From contig WGNF01000012.1 of NCBI GenBank assembly GCA_016124615.1, positions 1 through 64,000 on the forward strand: a DNA stretch of 64,000 nucleotides, written 5' to 3'. The stretch is from Paracoccaceae bacterium (GTDB lineage: Bacteria > Pseudomonadota > Alphaproteobacteria > Rhodobacterales > Rhodobacteraceae). The number at the start of each line of letters is the position of its first letter. Position 1 is the first letter of the stretch. Below, piece after piece: positions 8,338-17,427 of the stretch. A program made the translations under genes and the position numbers. The notes beneath the pieces are model-generated. The model was not told the DNA's origin. It saw nothing but the letters and a program-made list of their open reading frames with translations, and did no database searches.

Positions 8338-10080
8338 TTGACCTTCGTCCCCGCCAAATGGCCCCGCAAGCTTCGCTCGCAAACCTGGTTTGGCGGCACC
8401 ACCAAGGACAACATCTACCACCGCAGCTGGATGAAGAATCAGGGCCTGCCCGCCGACCTGTTCGACGGCCGCCCGGTGATCGGCATCTGCAACACATGGA
8501 GCCAGATGACGCCCTGCAACGCGCATCTGCGCGACCTCGCCGAACGCGTGGCGCATGGCATCTACGAGGCGGGCGGGCTGCCGCTGGAGTTCCCGGTTTT
8601 CTCGACCGGCGAGTCCGCGCTGCGACCCACCGCGATGATGTTCCGCAATCTGGCGGCGATGGACGTGGAAGAGGCCATTCGCGGCAACCCGATGGATGGG
8701 GTCGTGCTGCTGGCGGGCTGCGACAAGACCACCCCCGCCTGCCTGATGGGCGCGGCCTCGGTCGATCTTCCGGCCATCGTCGTCTCGGGCGGCCCGATGC
8801 TGAACGGCTGGTTCCGGGGCGAGCGGGTGGGGTCCGGCACAGCACTCTGGCAAATGTCCGAAGCGGTGAAGGCGGGCACCATGTCCAAGGAGGATTTCCT
8901 TGAGGCCGAGGCCGCGATGAGCCGCTCTCCGGGGTCGTGCAACACGATGGGCACCGCCTCCACCATGGCCTCGATGGCCGAGGCGCTGGGGATGGCGCTG
9001 TCGGGCAATGCCGCGATTCCGGCGGTGGACAGCCGCCGCCGCGTGATGGCGCATCTGACCGGGCGGCGCATCGTGCAGATGGTGAAGGACGACCTGAAAC
9101 CGTCGAACATCCTGACCAAACAGGCGTTCGAGAACGCGATCCGCACCAATGGCGCGATCGGCGGGTCAACCAACGCGGTGATCCACCTTCTGGCCATCGC
9201 CGGCCGCGTCGGCGTCGACCTGACGCTGGACGACTGGGACCGCTGCGGGCGCGATGTGCCGACCATCGTCAACCTGATGCCCTCGGGCAAATACCTGATG
9301 GAAGAGTTCTTTTATGCCGGTGGTTTGCCGGTCGTCATCAAGGCGCTTGGCGATGCGGGCAAACTGCACCGCGACGCGATCACCGTCTCTGGCAGCGGCA
9401 TCTGGGACGAGGTGAAGGACGTGCGCAACTGGAACGAGGACGTGATCCGCCCCATCTCCGATGCGCTGACCGATCATGGCGGCATCGCGGTGCTGCGCGG
9501 CAACCTCGCCCCTGGCGGCGCGGTGCTGAAACCCTCGGCTGCCAGTGAACATCTGATGGTGCACCGGGGCCGCGCCGTGGTGTTCGAGGACATCGACGAT
9601 TACAAAGCCCGCATCAACGACGAGGCGCTGGAGATCGACGAGACCTGCGTCATGGTGATGAAGAACTGCGGGCCGCGCGGGTATCCGGGCATGGCAGAGG
9701 TCGGCAACATGGGGCTGCCGCCCAAGGTGCTGCGCAAGGGGATCACCGATATGGTGCGCATCTCTGATGCGCGCATGTCCGGCACCGCCTATGGCACCGT
9801 GGTTCTGCACACCTCGCCCGAGGCGGCGCGCGGCGGGCCGCTGGCGGTGGTGCAGACCGGCGACATGATCGAACTGGACGTGCCGAACCGGCGCATCCAC
9901 CTCGACATTCCCGAGGCGGAGCTTTTGGCGCGGCTAGCCGCGTGGAGAACCGCGACCGAGCGGCCTTCGGGTGGCTGGGCGCAGTTGTATCACGACCATG
10001 TGGAAGGGGCCGATACCGGCGCCGACATGGACTTCCTGAAAGGCTGCCGCGGCAATGCCGTGGGCCGCGACAGCCATTGA
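8338..10080 (+). CDS. IlvD/Edd-family sugar-acid dehydratase (L-arabinonate / galactonate type)
   Basis: 580 residues. IlvD/Edd dehydratase fold with the Fe-S ligand motifs GCDKTTPACLMGA (near residue 130) and GSCNTMGTASTM (near residue 200), and the C-terminal RISDARMSGTAYGTVVLH block. TTG start at 8338 with AAAGGA ribosome site, 11 bp after gguC. It would dehydrate an aldonic acid to the 2-keto-3-deoxy acid. Family members of this subgroup act on L-arabinonate, D-fuconate or D-galactonate; the operon context favours L-arabinonate or galactonate over dihydroxyacid (branched-chain) substrates. Confidence 0.87.
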   Translation: MTFVPAKWPRKLRSQTWFGGTTKDNIYHRSWMKNQGLPADLFDGRPVIGICNTWSQMTPCNAHLRDLAERVAHGIYEAGGLPLEFPVFSTGESALRPTAMMFRNLAAMDVEEAIRGNPMDGVVLLAGCDKTTPACLMGAASVDLPAIVVSGGPMLNGWFRGERVGSGTALWQMSEAVKAGTMSKEDFLEAEAAMSRSPGSCNTMGTASTMASMAEALGMALSGNAAIPAVDSRRRVMAHLTGRRIVQMVKDDLKPSNILTKQAFENAIRTNGAIGGSTNAVIHLLAIAGRVGVDLTLDDWDRCGRDVPTIVNLMPSGKYLMEEFFYAGGLPVVIKALGDAGKLHRDAITVSGSGIWDEVKDVRNWNEDVIRPISDALTDHGGIAVLRGNLAPGGAVLKPSAASEHLMVHRGRAVVFEDIDDYKARINDEALEIDETCVMVMKNCGPRGYPGMAEVGNMGLPPKVLRKGITDMVRISDARMSGTAYGTVVLHTSPEAARGGPLAVVQTGDMIELDVPNRRIHLDIPEAELLARLAAWRTATERPSGGWAQLYHDHVEGADTGADMDFLKGCRGNAVGRDSH

Positions 10081-10090
10081 AAGGCCAGCC

Positions 10091-11017
10091 ATGACCCATC
10101 CCATCCCCGTCGCCGTGGTTGGCGTCGGCAAGATCGCGCGTGACCAGCATCTGCCCGCCATCGCGGCCAACCGTGATTTCCGGCTGGTGGCGGCGGTGTC
10201 GCGCCATGGCACCGTGGCGGGGGTGCCGAACTTCACCGATTTCGACGCCTTTCTGGCCGAGGGACCGCAGGCTGCCGTGGCGCTGTGCACCCCTCCGGCG
10301 GTGCGGCTGGACATGGCGCTGAAAGCCATCGCCGCCGGTCGCGACCTGCTGATCGAAAAGCCCCCCGCCGCGACGCTGGGCGAGATCGAGACGATCATCG
10401 CCGCCGCGCGCACCGCAGGCGTCACGCTGTTCGCGACGTGGCATTCCCGCTTTGCCCCCGCGGTGGCGCCGGCAAAAGCCTGGCTCAGCGGCCGCGTCAT
10501 CGACAGCGTCACCATCACCTGGAAGGAAGACGTGCGCCGCTGGCATCCGGGGCAGGACTGGATCTGGCAGCCCGGCGGCTTCGGCGTCTTTGATCCCGGA
10601 ATCAACGCCCTGTCGATCCTGACCGAGATCCTGCCCGGCTCGATGCACGTCACCACCGCCACGCTGGAGGTGCCATCGAATTGCGCCACCCCGATCGGTG
10701 CGGTGCTGGCGATGACCGGCCCGGCGGGCGTGCCGGTGCAGGCCGCGTTCGACTGGCGCCACGAAGGGTTGCAGACCTGGGATATCGCGGTGGAGGCCGG
10801 GGGCCACCAGTTGCGCCTGAGCCTTGGCGGCGCGCAGTTGACGATCGACGGCACCCCGGTCGACGTCGGGCCAGAGGCCGAATATTCCGGCATCTACCGC
10901 CGCTTCGCCGACCTGATCGCCGCCCGCGCGAGTGACGCCGACATCGCCCCGCTGCGGCTGTGCGCCGATGCTTTCCTGATCGGCCGCCAGATCGCGGTGG
11001 CGCCCTTCACCGGGTGA
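10091..11017 (+). CDS. Gfo/Idh/MocA-family sugar 1-dehydrogenase
   Basis: 308 residues. Rossmann N-terminus VAVVGVGKIARDQHL (Gly-X-Gly-X2-Ala nucleotide site) and the LLIEKPPA segment carrying the Glu-Lys-Pro catalytic motif of this family. The C-terminal half is the usual alpha/beta sheet domain. It resembles L-arabinose/D-galactose 1-dehydrogenases, giving the first oxidation of the sugar whose acid the IlvD/Edd enzyme dehydrates. ATG 10091 follows the dehydratase stop by 10 bp with an AAGG ribosome site. Last gene of the ggu operon. Confidence 0.85.
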   Translation: MTHPIPVAVVGVGKIARDQHLPAIAANRDFRLVAAVSRHGTVAGVPNFTDFDAFLAEGPQAAVALCTPPAVRLDMALKAIAAGRDLLIEKPPAATLGEIETIIAAARTAGVTLFATWHSRFAPAVAPAKAWLSGRVIDSVTITWKEDVRRWHPGQDWIWQPGGFGVFDPGINALSILTEILPGSMHVTTATLEVPSNCATPIGAVLAMTGPAGVPVQAAFDWRHEGLQTWDIAVEAGGHQLRLSLGGAQLTIDGTPVDVGPEAEYSGIYRRFADLIAARASDADIAPLRLCADAFLIGRQIAVAPFTG

Positions 11018-11033
11018 GTGTCAAGATCTGCGA

Positions 11034-11109
11034 TGGTGCCCCCAGACGGGATCGAACCGCCGACATCTAGTTTACAAAACTAGCGCTCTACCAGCTGAGC
11101 TATAGGGGC
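11034..11109 (-). tRNA. tRNA-Thr (TGT)
   Basis: 76 nt including encoded CCA on the minus strand. Acceptor GCCCCTA pairs with TGGGGGC, D arm GCTCAGCTGGTAGAGC, anticodon stem CTAGT/ACTAG with loop TTTGTAA (anticodon TGT), T arm with GGTTCGATCC. Reads Thr codons ACA and relatives. Confidence 0.97.
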
Positions 11110-11249
11110 ACACCGCCGATTTAGCAGCGTGCCCCTGCTGCTGCAAGACGCTGGGCCATACTCTCGCCCAACTCTGGTGGTTCATGGAAAGCGGTTTCCC
11201 GCGCGACAAAACTTCGTATAGTCGCGCCGGGTGCGGAATGCGGGGCAGG

Positions 11250-12125
11250 ATGAAAGTCGTCTACCATCTCGGGGTGCATTGCACCGATGAACGCAGGCTT
11301 GTGACCTGCCTGCGCGCCAATGCCGAGGCGCTGGCCGCCAAGGGGCTGATCGTTCCCGATCCCGAGGTCTACCGCCCGATGCTGCGCAACGTCGTCAACG
11401 CGATGAAGGGCAAGCCGTCGACCCCGGAAACCGAGGAAACCATCCTCGACGCCGTGATGGTGCAGGACGAGGCCGAACGCATCGTATTCTCGAACGACGC
11501 ATTCCTTTGCGTGCGGTCCTGGGTGCTGGGGCGCGGCACGCTTTATGTGGCGGCCGGTGACAAGGTGGCCGGGCTGGTCAATCTGCTGCCCTCGCACGAG
11601 GCAGAGATCGCGCTGGCGATCCGCAATCCCGCGACCTTCCTGCCCGCGCTGTTCCAGGCGAGCAAGAACGCGAGTTTTGATGACTTTCTGGGCGGCGCCG
11701 ATCCGCTGGGGCTAAGCTGGGCCGACGTGATCGGCCGCATCCGCGCCGCCAACCCGACGGTGCCGATCACGCTGTGGTGCGACGAAGATACGCCGCTGAT
11801 CTGGCCCGAGGTGCTGCGGGCCGTCGCGGGCGCCCCGGCCGATCTGGCGCTGGAGGGTGAAAACGACCTGCTGGCGGGCATCATGTCGGCCGAGGGAATG
11901 GCCCGGTTTGATGCTTACCTGAACAACCACCCCGGCCTGACCGCCTCGCAACGCCGCCGGATCGTGGCGGCCTTTCTCGACAAATACGCGCTGGCCGACC
12001 AGATCGAGATGGAACTGGACCTGCCGAACTGGGACGAGGCGCTGATCGAGGAATTGTCGGAACGCTACGACGACGACCTTGAGGAAATCGCCGCGATGCC
12101 GGGCGTGACGGTGCTGACGCCGTAG
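11250..12125 (+). CDS. Conserved hypothetical protein
   Basis: 291 residues from the chosen ATG, MKVVYHLGVHCTDERRLVTC. No family recognised with confidence. The N-terminus (beta strand, then HLGVHCTDE) loosely recalls the beginning of bacterial sulfotransferase-like P-loop proteins (HLGAHKTGT), but the P-loop residues are not there. The C-terminus is acidic (SERYDDDLEEIAAM). No signal peptide or membrane segment. ATGs at 11184 and 11238 are alternatives; 11250 was chosen because the conserved-looking strand starts there, although GGGGCAGG lies very close to it. Stands alone between tRNA-Thr and the efflux operon. Confidence 0.7.
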   Translation: MKVVYHLGVHCTDERRLVTCLRANAEALAAKGLIVPDPEVYRPMLRNVVNAMKGKPSTPETEETILDAVMVQDEAERIVFSNDAFLCVRSWVLGRGTLYVAAGDKVAGLVNLLPSHEAEIALAIRNPATFLPALFQASKNASFDDFLGGADPLGLSWADVIGRIRAANPTVPITLWCDEDTPLIWPEVLRAVAGAPADLALEGENDLLAGIMSAEGMARFDAYLNNHPGLTASQRRRIVAAFLDKYALADQIEMELDLPNWDEALIEELSERYDDDLEEIAAMPGVTVLTP

Positions 12126-12152
12126 CCCGGCCAGATCGCCAAACTCCCGGCG

Positions 12153-12166
12153 TTGCTCCAGATCAA
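12153..12166. promoter_or_regulatory. Near-consensus FNR/FnrL box
   Basis: TTGCTCCAGATCAA differs at one position from the FNR/FnrL consensus TTGAT-N4-ATCAA. It lies in the 128-bp gap upstream of the efflux operon, centred about 95 bp before its start codon, a spacing compatible with activation at about -41 of a promoter near 12200. Confidence 0.45.
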
Positions 12167-12253
12167 TGTGGAACCCGGCGTGCATGCTATGGAAAGGTCG
12201 GCGCGGGCGGTGGGCATTTCCTGCCCCTTCGCGCGAAAGCATGGGGCTGTGTG

Positions 12254-13501
12254 ATGCCGATCGCTGCGGACGATCTTGAAAAGCTGCTGGCGAAAGGCGC
12301 CCGCCATCGCCGCTGGCCGCGCTGGATTCTGGCCGGGATCGTCGTTGCGGCGCTGATCGGGGCCGGGCTCTGGTGGCGCGCGGCGGGTACGGCGACCGCC
12401 ACCGTCTACACGACCGTTCCGGCCCGCGTCGCCGATCTGACGGTGCGGATCACCGCGACCGGAACCGTCGAGCCCACGGACGAGGTGGAGGTGTCGAGCG
12501 AGTTGAGCGGCACGATCCTTGCGGTCACGGCGGATTACAACGATCACGTCAGCGCCGGGCAGGTTCTGGCAAAGCTCGACACCGGCAAGTTGCAGGCGAC
12601 GCTGGATCACGCGCGGGGAACGCTGGCCTCGAAGCAGGCGATGGCGGCGCAATCGGCGGCCACGCTGGCGGAAACGCAAAGCGCCTATAACCGGGTGGCC
12701 GAACTGGTGAAACGCGGCTCGGGCACCGATCAGGATTTGCAGACAGCCGGCGCCGCCCTGGCGCGCGCGACGGCTGCGGTCGACATGGCTGCGGCCGACG
12801 TGCAAGTGGCACAAGCCGACCTGAGCCTTGACAAGGCGAACCTTGACAAGGCGGCGATCACCTCGCCGATCGACGGCATCGTGCTGGCGCGCAATGTCGA
12901 GGCCGGGCAGATCGTCGCCTCGTCCCTGCAGGCGCCGGTGCTGTTCACGCTGGCCGCCGACCTGCGGCGGATGGATCTGAACGTGGCCATCGACGAGGCC
13001 GACATCGGCAAGGTCGCCGTCGGCAACAAGGCGGAATTCACCGTCGAGGCCTACCCGGATCGGCGGTTCCCGGCGGAAATCGCACAGGTGCGCTATGCGC
13101 CCCAGACGATTGACGGCGTCGTGACCTATCAGGCCGTGCTGTCGATCGACAATGCCGACCTGTCGCTGCGCCCCGGCATGACCGCCACGGCCGTGATCAC
13201 CGTCACCGAGGTGTCGAAGGCGCTGGTGGTGCCGAACGCCGCGCTGCGTTACACCCCCGCCGCGCCAAAGGCCAAAAGCGGCGGCTCGGGCTTCATCGGC
13301 ATGCTGATCCAGCCGCCGCATGTTCAGGCGCCATCGGCCACCCCACCCGCAGGCGGGGCGCAGCGGTTGTGGGTGTTGGCAGGCGGCGTCGCGACCCCGG
13401 TGGACGTGGTCGCAGGCCAGACCGATGGTACGCTGACGCAGGTCGTCTCGGGCCCGCTGAAGGCTGGCGATGCGGTCATCACCGACGCCACCACGCCATG
13501 A
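12254..13501 (+). CDS. MacA-like periplasmic adaptor (HlyD/RND family)
   Basis: 415 residues. One N-terminal membrane anchor (residues about 18-38, WILAGIVVAALIGAGLWW), then the barrel-lipoyl halves flanking a coiled-coil hairpin (residues about 115-190, Ala/Gln-rich with LDKANLDKAAITSPIDGIVL), and a beta-barrel region with RPGMTATAVI. The C-terminal 60 residues include a Pro/Ala-rich linker. It would bridge the inner-membrane MacB-like ABC unit to an outer-membrane channel, which is not encoded nearby. GTG at 12251 precedes the ATG by one codon. ATGA overlap with the next gene. Confidence 0.87.
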   Translation: MPIAADDLEKLLAKGARHRRWPRWILAGIVVAALIGAGLWWRAAGTATATVYTTVPARVADLTVRITATGTVEPTDEVEVSSELSGTILAVTADYNDHVSAGQVLAKLDTGKLQATLDHARGTLASKQAMAAQSAATLAETQSAYNRVAELVKRGSGTDQDLQTAGAALARATAAVDMAAADVQVAQADLSLDKANLDKAAITSPIDGIVLARNVEAGQIVASSLQAPVLFTLAADLRRMDLNVAIDEADIGKVAVGNKAEFTVEAYPDRRFPAEIAQVRYAPQTIDGVVTYQAVLSIDNADLSLRPGMTATAVITVTEVSKALVVPNAALRYTPAAPKAKSGGSGFIGMLIQPPHVQAPSATPPAGGAQRLWVLAGGVATPVDVVAGQTDGTLTQVVSGPLKAGDAVITDATTP

Positions 13502-14223
13502 CCGATGCGGCGCCCCCGATCGCCCCGCCGCTGATCGCGCTGACCGGGATCGGCCGCGTCTATGGCACCGGCGAGGCCGAGGTGCAGGCGCTGCGCGACA
13601 TCACGCTGTCGATCCGGGCGGGCGAGTTCGTCGCGATCATGGGCCCGTCAGGTTCGGGCAAGTCCACCGCGATGAACATCCTCGGTTGCCTCGATACGCC
13701 GACGCGCGGCAGCTACCGCTTTTCCGGGGTTGAGGTCGGCGGGCTCAGCCGCGATCAGCGGGCATTGCTGCGGCGCCATTGTCTGGGCTTCGTGTTTCAG
13801 GGCTACAACCTCCTGCCGCGCATGAGCGCGCTGGAGAATGTCGAACTGCCGCTGATCTATCGCGGCATCGCCCGTGGCGAACGCCGTGAACTGGCGCGCG
13901 AGGCGCTGACGCGCGTCGGGCTTGAAGGGCGCACCCATCACGATCCCTCGGAACTGTCGGGCGGCCAGCAACAGCGCGTGGCCATCGCCCGCGCCATCGT
14001 CGGGCGGCCCGACGTGATTCTGGCGGACGAACCCACCGGCAACCTCGACACCGCCCGTTCGCGCGAGATCATGGACCTGATGACCAGCCTGAACCGGGAG
14101 GCGGGGATCACCATCCTGATGGTGACGCACGAGCCCGACATGGCCGAATATGCCGGGCGCGTGGTGCATTTCCTGGATGGCCGCATCGCCCGTGACGGCA
14201 GCGGAGGCGCCGATGCTGCTTGA
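13498..14223 (+). CDS. MacB-like ABC transporter ATPase
   Basis: 241 residues, one nucleotide-binding domain of the LolD/MacB type: Walker A GPSGSGKST, signature LSGGQQQRVAIARA, Walker B VILADEPTGNLDT, H-loop VTHEP. The start overlaps the adaptor stop (ATGA). Unlike E. coli MacB the ATPase is a separate protein from the permease. Product probably exported: a peptide, lipid-like molecule or macrolide-type compound; substrate unknown. Confidence 0.92.
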   Translation: MTDAAPPIAPPLIALTGIGRVYGTGEAEVQALRDITLSIRAGEFVAIMGPSGSGKSTAMNILGCLDTPTRGSYRFSGVEVGGLSRDQRALLRRHCLGFVFQGYNLLPRMSALENVELPLIYRGIARGERRELAREALTRVGLEGRTHHDPSELSGGQQQRVAIARAIVGRPDVILADEPTGNLDTARSREIMDLMTSLNREAGITILMVTHEPDMAEYAGRVVHFLDGRIARDGSGGADAA

Positions 14224-15421
14224 GGCACTTCGGCAGGCGGTGCAGGCGATCCTGCGCAACATGCTGCGGTCTTTCCTGACCGTGCTGGGCATCGTCATCG
14301 GCGTGGCGGCGGTGATCGCGATGCTGACGGTCGGGCAGGGCTCGACCACGCAGGTGAAATCCGACGTTGCCAAGCTGGGCAACAACCTTCTGATCGTGCG
14401 GCCCGGTCAGGGCGGCGGGCCCGGCGTTTCGGCCGGCACCGCGCCCTCGCTGAGCGAGCGCGACGCTGCCGCGATCGAGGCCGAGGTGCCCGCCGTCAGC
14501 ACCGCCGCCCCGCTCAGCGCGGGGTCGATGGCGGTTGTGTTCGGCAACCAGAACCACACCACCAACGTGACCGGGACCGACAACCGCTATCTTGCCGCAA
14601 CCGGCTGGACGATGGCCAAGGGGCGCGACTTCTACGACAGCGATATCCTGTCCGGGGCGGCGGTCTGCATTCTGGGGGAAACGGTCCGGCAGGCGCTGTT
14701 TGGCGCGGGCGATCCGATCGGCGCCGATATCCGGTTCCGGCAGGTTTCCTGCCGGGTGGTCGGCCTGCTGGCCCCCAAGGGCGCATCGAGTTTCGGCACC
14801 GATCAGGACGATCTGGTCCTGATGCCGCTGCGCGCCTTCCAGCGCCGCATCGCCGGCAATCAGGAGGTGGCGACGATCTTCGCCTCGGTGCGCGACGGGC
14901 AGACCACCGACAAGGCGAAGGCCGCCATCGAAGCGCTGATGCGCGAACGCCGCCACATCGGGCCGGGCGAAAACGACGATTTCAACGTCTTCGACCTGAA
15001 GCAGATCGCGACGATGCTGACCGGAATCTCCACCGTGCTGACCGGCCTGCTGTCTGCCGTGGCCGGGGTCAGCCTGCTGGTGGGCGGCATCGGCATCATG
15101 AACATCATGCTGGTCTCGGTGACCGAGCGCACGCGCGAGATCGGCATCCGTCTGGCGATCGGCGCGACCGAGGCGCAGGTGCTGGTGCAGTTTCTGGTCG
15201 AGGCTGTCGTGCTGTCGCTGGCGGGCGGGGTGATCGGCATCCTGACCGGCCTTGCGCTGGGCTTCACCGGGTCGCGCATCTTGCATGTGCCCTTCAGCCC
15301 CGACCCCTGGGTGATGCTGCTGGCTTTCGGCTTTTCGGCGGCGGTCGGCGTTATCTTCGGCTTCTTCCCCGCCCGCCGCGCCGCCCGCCTCGACCCGATC
15401 GAGGCGCTGCGGCATCAATAG
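14213..15421 (+). CDS. MacB-like ABC transporter permease
   Basis: 402 residues. Topology as in MacB/FtsX-type proteins: N-terminal membrane helix (about 20-45, with RSFLTVLGIVIGVAAVIAM), a large periplasmic domain, then three C-terminal helices including GGIGIMNIMLVSVTERTREIG and a final GFFPARRAARLDPIEALR. The ATG at 14213 overlaps the ATPase gene by 11 bp and has GGAGG upstream. Third gene of the export operon, convergent with the ArsR gene 2 bp away. Confidence 0.92.
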   Translation: MLLEALRQAVQAILRNMLRSFLTVLGIVIGVAAVIAMLTVGQGSTTQVKSDVAKLGNNLLIVRPGQGGGPGVSAGTAPSLSERDAAAIEAEVPAVSTAAPLSAGSMAVVFGNQNHTTNVTGTDNRYLAATGWTMAKGRDFYDSDILSGAAVCILGETVRQALFGAGDPIGADIRFRQVSCRVVGLLAPKGASSFGTDQDDLVLMPLRAFQRRIAGNQEVATIFASVRDGQTTDKAKAAIEALMRERRHIGPGENDDFNVFDLKQIATMLTGISTVLTGLLSAVAGVSLLVGGIGIMNIMLVSVTERTREIGIRLAIGATEAQVLVQFLVEAVVLSLAGGVIGILTGLALGFTGSRILHVPFSPDPWVMLLAFGFSAAVGVIFGFFPARRAARLDPIEALRHQ

Positions 15422-15423
15422 CG

Positions 15424-15768
15424 TCATTCCGTCGGGTCGGGCACGCCTTCGGACAGTTCCCGCGCCAGAAACCGTTCGAACGCATCAAGGTTGACCGGCT
15501 CGAACTGCCCGAACCCCTGCATCCAGACCGAGGCCACGCGCAGCGCATCGGGCTCCAGCTTGCACCACTTCACCCGGCCGCGCTTTTCCTGGCTGATCAG
15601 GCCCGCCCCGGCGAGGATCGCGAGGTGCTTCGAGATTGCCGCCAGCGACATCGCGAAGGGTTCGGCCACATCGGTTACGGCCATGTCGTCTTCCAGCAAC
15701 AGCGACAGGATCGCCCGGCGGGTCGGGTCGGCGAGGGCGGCAAAGACATGGTCGAGCGGATCGGTCAT
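15424..15768 (-). CDS. ArsR-family transcriptional regulator
   Basis: 114 residues, essentially a single winged helix-turn-helix (residues about 5-90: ALADPTRRAILSLL, recognition helix around MSLAAISKHLAIL). The metal-binding Cys pair of ArsR/SmtB sensors (ELCVCDL) is replaced by VTDVAEPF, so this is the non-metal subgroup that often pairs with an AHSA1/SRPBCC protein; no such gene follows here. Convergent with the macB-like permease gene. Confidence 0.88.
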   Translation of the reverse strand: MTDPLDHVFAALADPTRRAILSLLLEDDMAVTDVAEPFAMSLAAISKHLAILAGAGLISQEKRGRVKWCKLEPDALRVASVWMQGFGQFEPVNLDAFERFLARELSEGVPDPTE

Positions 15769-15926
15769 GCGCCATCGTCACCGGGCGCGGCGCGAAGGTC
15801 AACCATTCGGTTGAATGTGCGGGCGTGGCGAAACCGGGCGCGCAGGGGGTGCGGCGGATCGGTCCCATCCTGAAAAGCATAGCGAAACCAATATATTACC
15901 TGCGATCCTCACCGGTTCGTGACCGC

Positions 15927-15955
15927 TTGACTCAGATGCCCCCTCTCCGTAAGTT
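15927..15955 (+). promoter_or_regulatory. Sigma-70-like promoter of the atp F0 operon
   Basis: TTGACT (15927-15932), 17-bp spacer, TAAGTT (15950-15955), about 28 bp before the atpI start. Both hexamers are close to the vegetative consensus. Confidence 0.5.
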
Positions 15956-15983
15956 CGCCGCGACCGTCCAAGAGGGTTGTGGC

Positions 15984-16331
15984 ATGGGCGAGACACCGGA
16001 TGACGAGCGGCTGAAGCGGCTCGACGCACGGATCGCCGAGGCGAAAAAGTCGGTGGCGCCGCCGCCCGCAAAGGATGAGCAACTCCGCCAGGCCGATACG
16101 GCATGGCGGATGGTGATTGAGTTGGTGGCCGGTCTTCTGATCGGTTTCGGCATTGGCTACGGGCTTGATGCGGTGTTGCACACCCGCCCGGTGATGCTGT
16201 TGCTGTTCACGATGCTGGGGTTTGTGGCCGGGGTGCGGGTGATGCTGCGCACGGCCCGCGATCTCCAGAAGCAGATGACTGGGACGGGGGCGGCATTGCC
16301 CGCCAACGACGATGCGGACGAAGGGGAATAA
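15984..16331 (+). CDS. atpI: ATP synthase protein I
   Basis: 115 residues with two membrane helices (about 43-61 and 68-85: [20 protein letters not shown] and [19 protein letters not shown]) after a charged cytoplasmic N-terminus. AtpI assists assembly of the c-ring and is the first gene of F0 operons in alphaproteobacteria. ATG 15984 has AGAGGG upstream. It ends 2 bp before atpB. Confidence 0.92.
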   Translation: MGETPDDERLKRLDARIAEAKKSVAPPPAKDEQLRQADTAWRMVIELVAGLLIGFGIGYGLDAVLHTRPVMLLLFTMLGFVAGVRVMLRTARDLQKQMTGTGAALPANDDADEGE

Positions 16332-16333
16332 AC

Positions 16334-17083
16334 GTGGCTAACGGCGAAGCGCAGAGCGGCCTGACCCTGCATCCTCTGGAACAGTTCGGGGTTCACCCGC
16401 TGTTCGGTGGGCACGAGGTGCATTGGTACACGATCACCAACCAGACGCTCTGGCTGGCGATTGGCGTGCTGTGCGTCTTTGCGCTCTTCGTTGTCGCAGC
16501 CAACGCGCGCGCTCTGGTTCCGGGGCGTGGGCAGAATGCGGCCGAGCTGATCTACAGCTTCATCCACAACATGGTCCGGGACGTGACGGGGGAAGACGCG
16601 CTTCCCTACTTCCCGTTTATCCTGACGCTGTTCCTCTTCGTTTTCTTCGCCAACACGCTCTCGCTGATCCCGATGAGCTTTGCGGTGACCAGCCATGTGG
16701 CGGTGACCGGGATCCTGGCGATCACCGTGTTCCTGTCGGTCACGCTGCTTGGCTTCTTCAAGCATGGCACCCATTTCCTGGACCTGTTCTGGGTCCGCTC
16801 GGCGCCGTTCCCGATGCGCTTCGTGCTGGCGCCGATCGAGCTGATCTCGTACTTCGTGCGGCCGGTCAGCCACTCCATCCGACTTGCCGGCAACATGATG
16901 GCGGGTCACGCCGTTATCGAGGTTTTCGCCGGCTTTGCCACGATCCTGGTGATTTCGCCCATCTCGATCATCGCGATCACTGCGATGTACGGGCTGGAAG
17001 TCCTGGTCGCCGTGGTTCAGGCCTACATCTTCACGATCCTCACCTGCGTCTACCTCAAGGATGCGATGCATCCGTCGCACTGA
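16334..17083 (+). CDS. atpB: F0F1 ATP synthase subunit a
   Basis: 249 residues, polytopic membrane protein. The essential Arg that works with the c-subunit carboxylate is seen in [12 protein letters not shown] (near residue 183). GTG start at 16334, preceded by AAGGGG. It forms the proton half-channels of F0. Confidence 0.96.
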   Translation: MANGEAQSGLTLHPLEQFGVHPLFGGHEVHWYTITNQTLWLAIGVLCVFALFVVAANARALVPGRGQNAAELIYSFIHNMVRDVTGEDALPYFPFILTLFLFVFFANTLSLIPMSFAVTSHVAVTGILAITVFLSVTLLGFFKHGTHFLDLFWVRSAPFPMRFVLAPIELISYFVRPVSHSIRLAGNMMAGHAVIEVFAGFATILVISPISIIAITAMYGLEVLVAVVQAYIFTILTCVYLKDAMHPSH

Positions 17084-17129
17084 GCGATCTACTTCCGAAA
17101 CACTGACCTTCCAACCAAGGAGAATGAAC

Positions 17130-17366
17130 ATGTCCCCCGAACTCATCAAGATGGGTGCTTACATCGGTGCTGGTCTGGCCGGTATCGGCTCGGGCGTCTC
17201 GGCAATCGGCGTGGGCATCGTTGCCGGCAACTACCTCGCCGGCGCGCTGCGCAACCCCTCGGCCGCTGCTGGCCAGCTGACCTGGATGTTCGTCGGCATG
17301 GCGTTCGCCGAAGCGCTCGGGATCTTCTCGTTCCTGGTCGCCATCCTGCTGATGTTCGTCGTCTGA
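17130..17366 (+). CDS. atpE: F0F1 ATP synthase subunit c
   Basis: 78 residues, two helices joined by the polar loop LRNPSA. The proton-binding carboxylate is Glu in FAEALGIF. The first helix has the Gly/Ala packing pattern [20 protein letters not shown] 17130 is set by AAGGAG 7-8 nt upstream and by the normal 78-residue length; an ATG at 17124 lies too close to that site. The ion site looks like a proton, not sodium, type. Confidence 0.96.
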   Translation: MSPELIKMGAYIGAGLAGIGSGVSAIGVGIVAGNYLAGALRNPSAAAGQLTWMFVGMAFAEALGIFSFLVAILLMFVV

Positions 17367-17383
17367 TCCCAAACCTGCGCGCC

Positions 17384-17404
17384 GGCCGGGCAGAGCGCCC
17401 GGCC
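17384..17404 (+). promoter_or_regulatory. Hairpin after atpE
   Basis: Perfect 8-bp stem GGCCGGGC / GCCCGGCC with a 5-nt loop in the atpE-atpF' gap, without a T tract. Probably stabilises the highly translated atpE part of the message or dampens read-through. Confidence 0.5.
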
Positions 17405-17427
17405 AGGAAAAGGTGAAGGAGGCTGAG

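Noticed and set aside
12065-13321. 418-codon minus-strand frame opposite the MacA-like adaptor
   Set aside because: Arg/Gly/His-rich shadow; the adaptor gene has anchor, coiled coil and lipoyl segments in order.
13498-15421. Lipoprotein-releasing LolCDE system
   Set aside because: Only one permease is present, it is preceded by a HlyD-type adaptor, and the order adaptor-ATPase-permease fits MacAB-like export.
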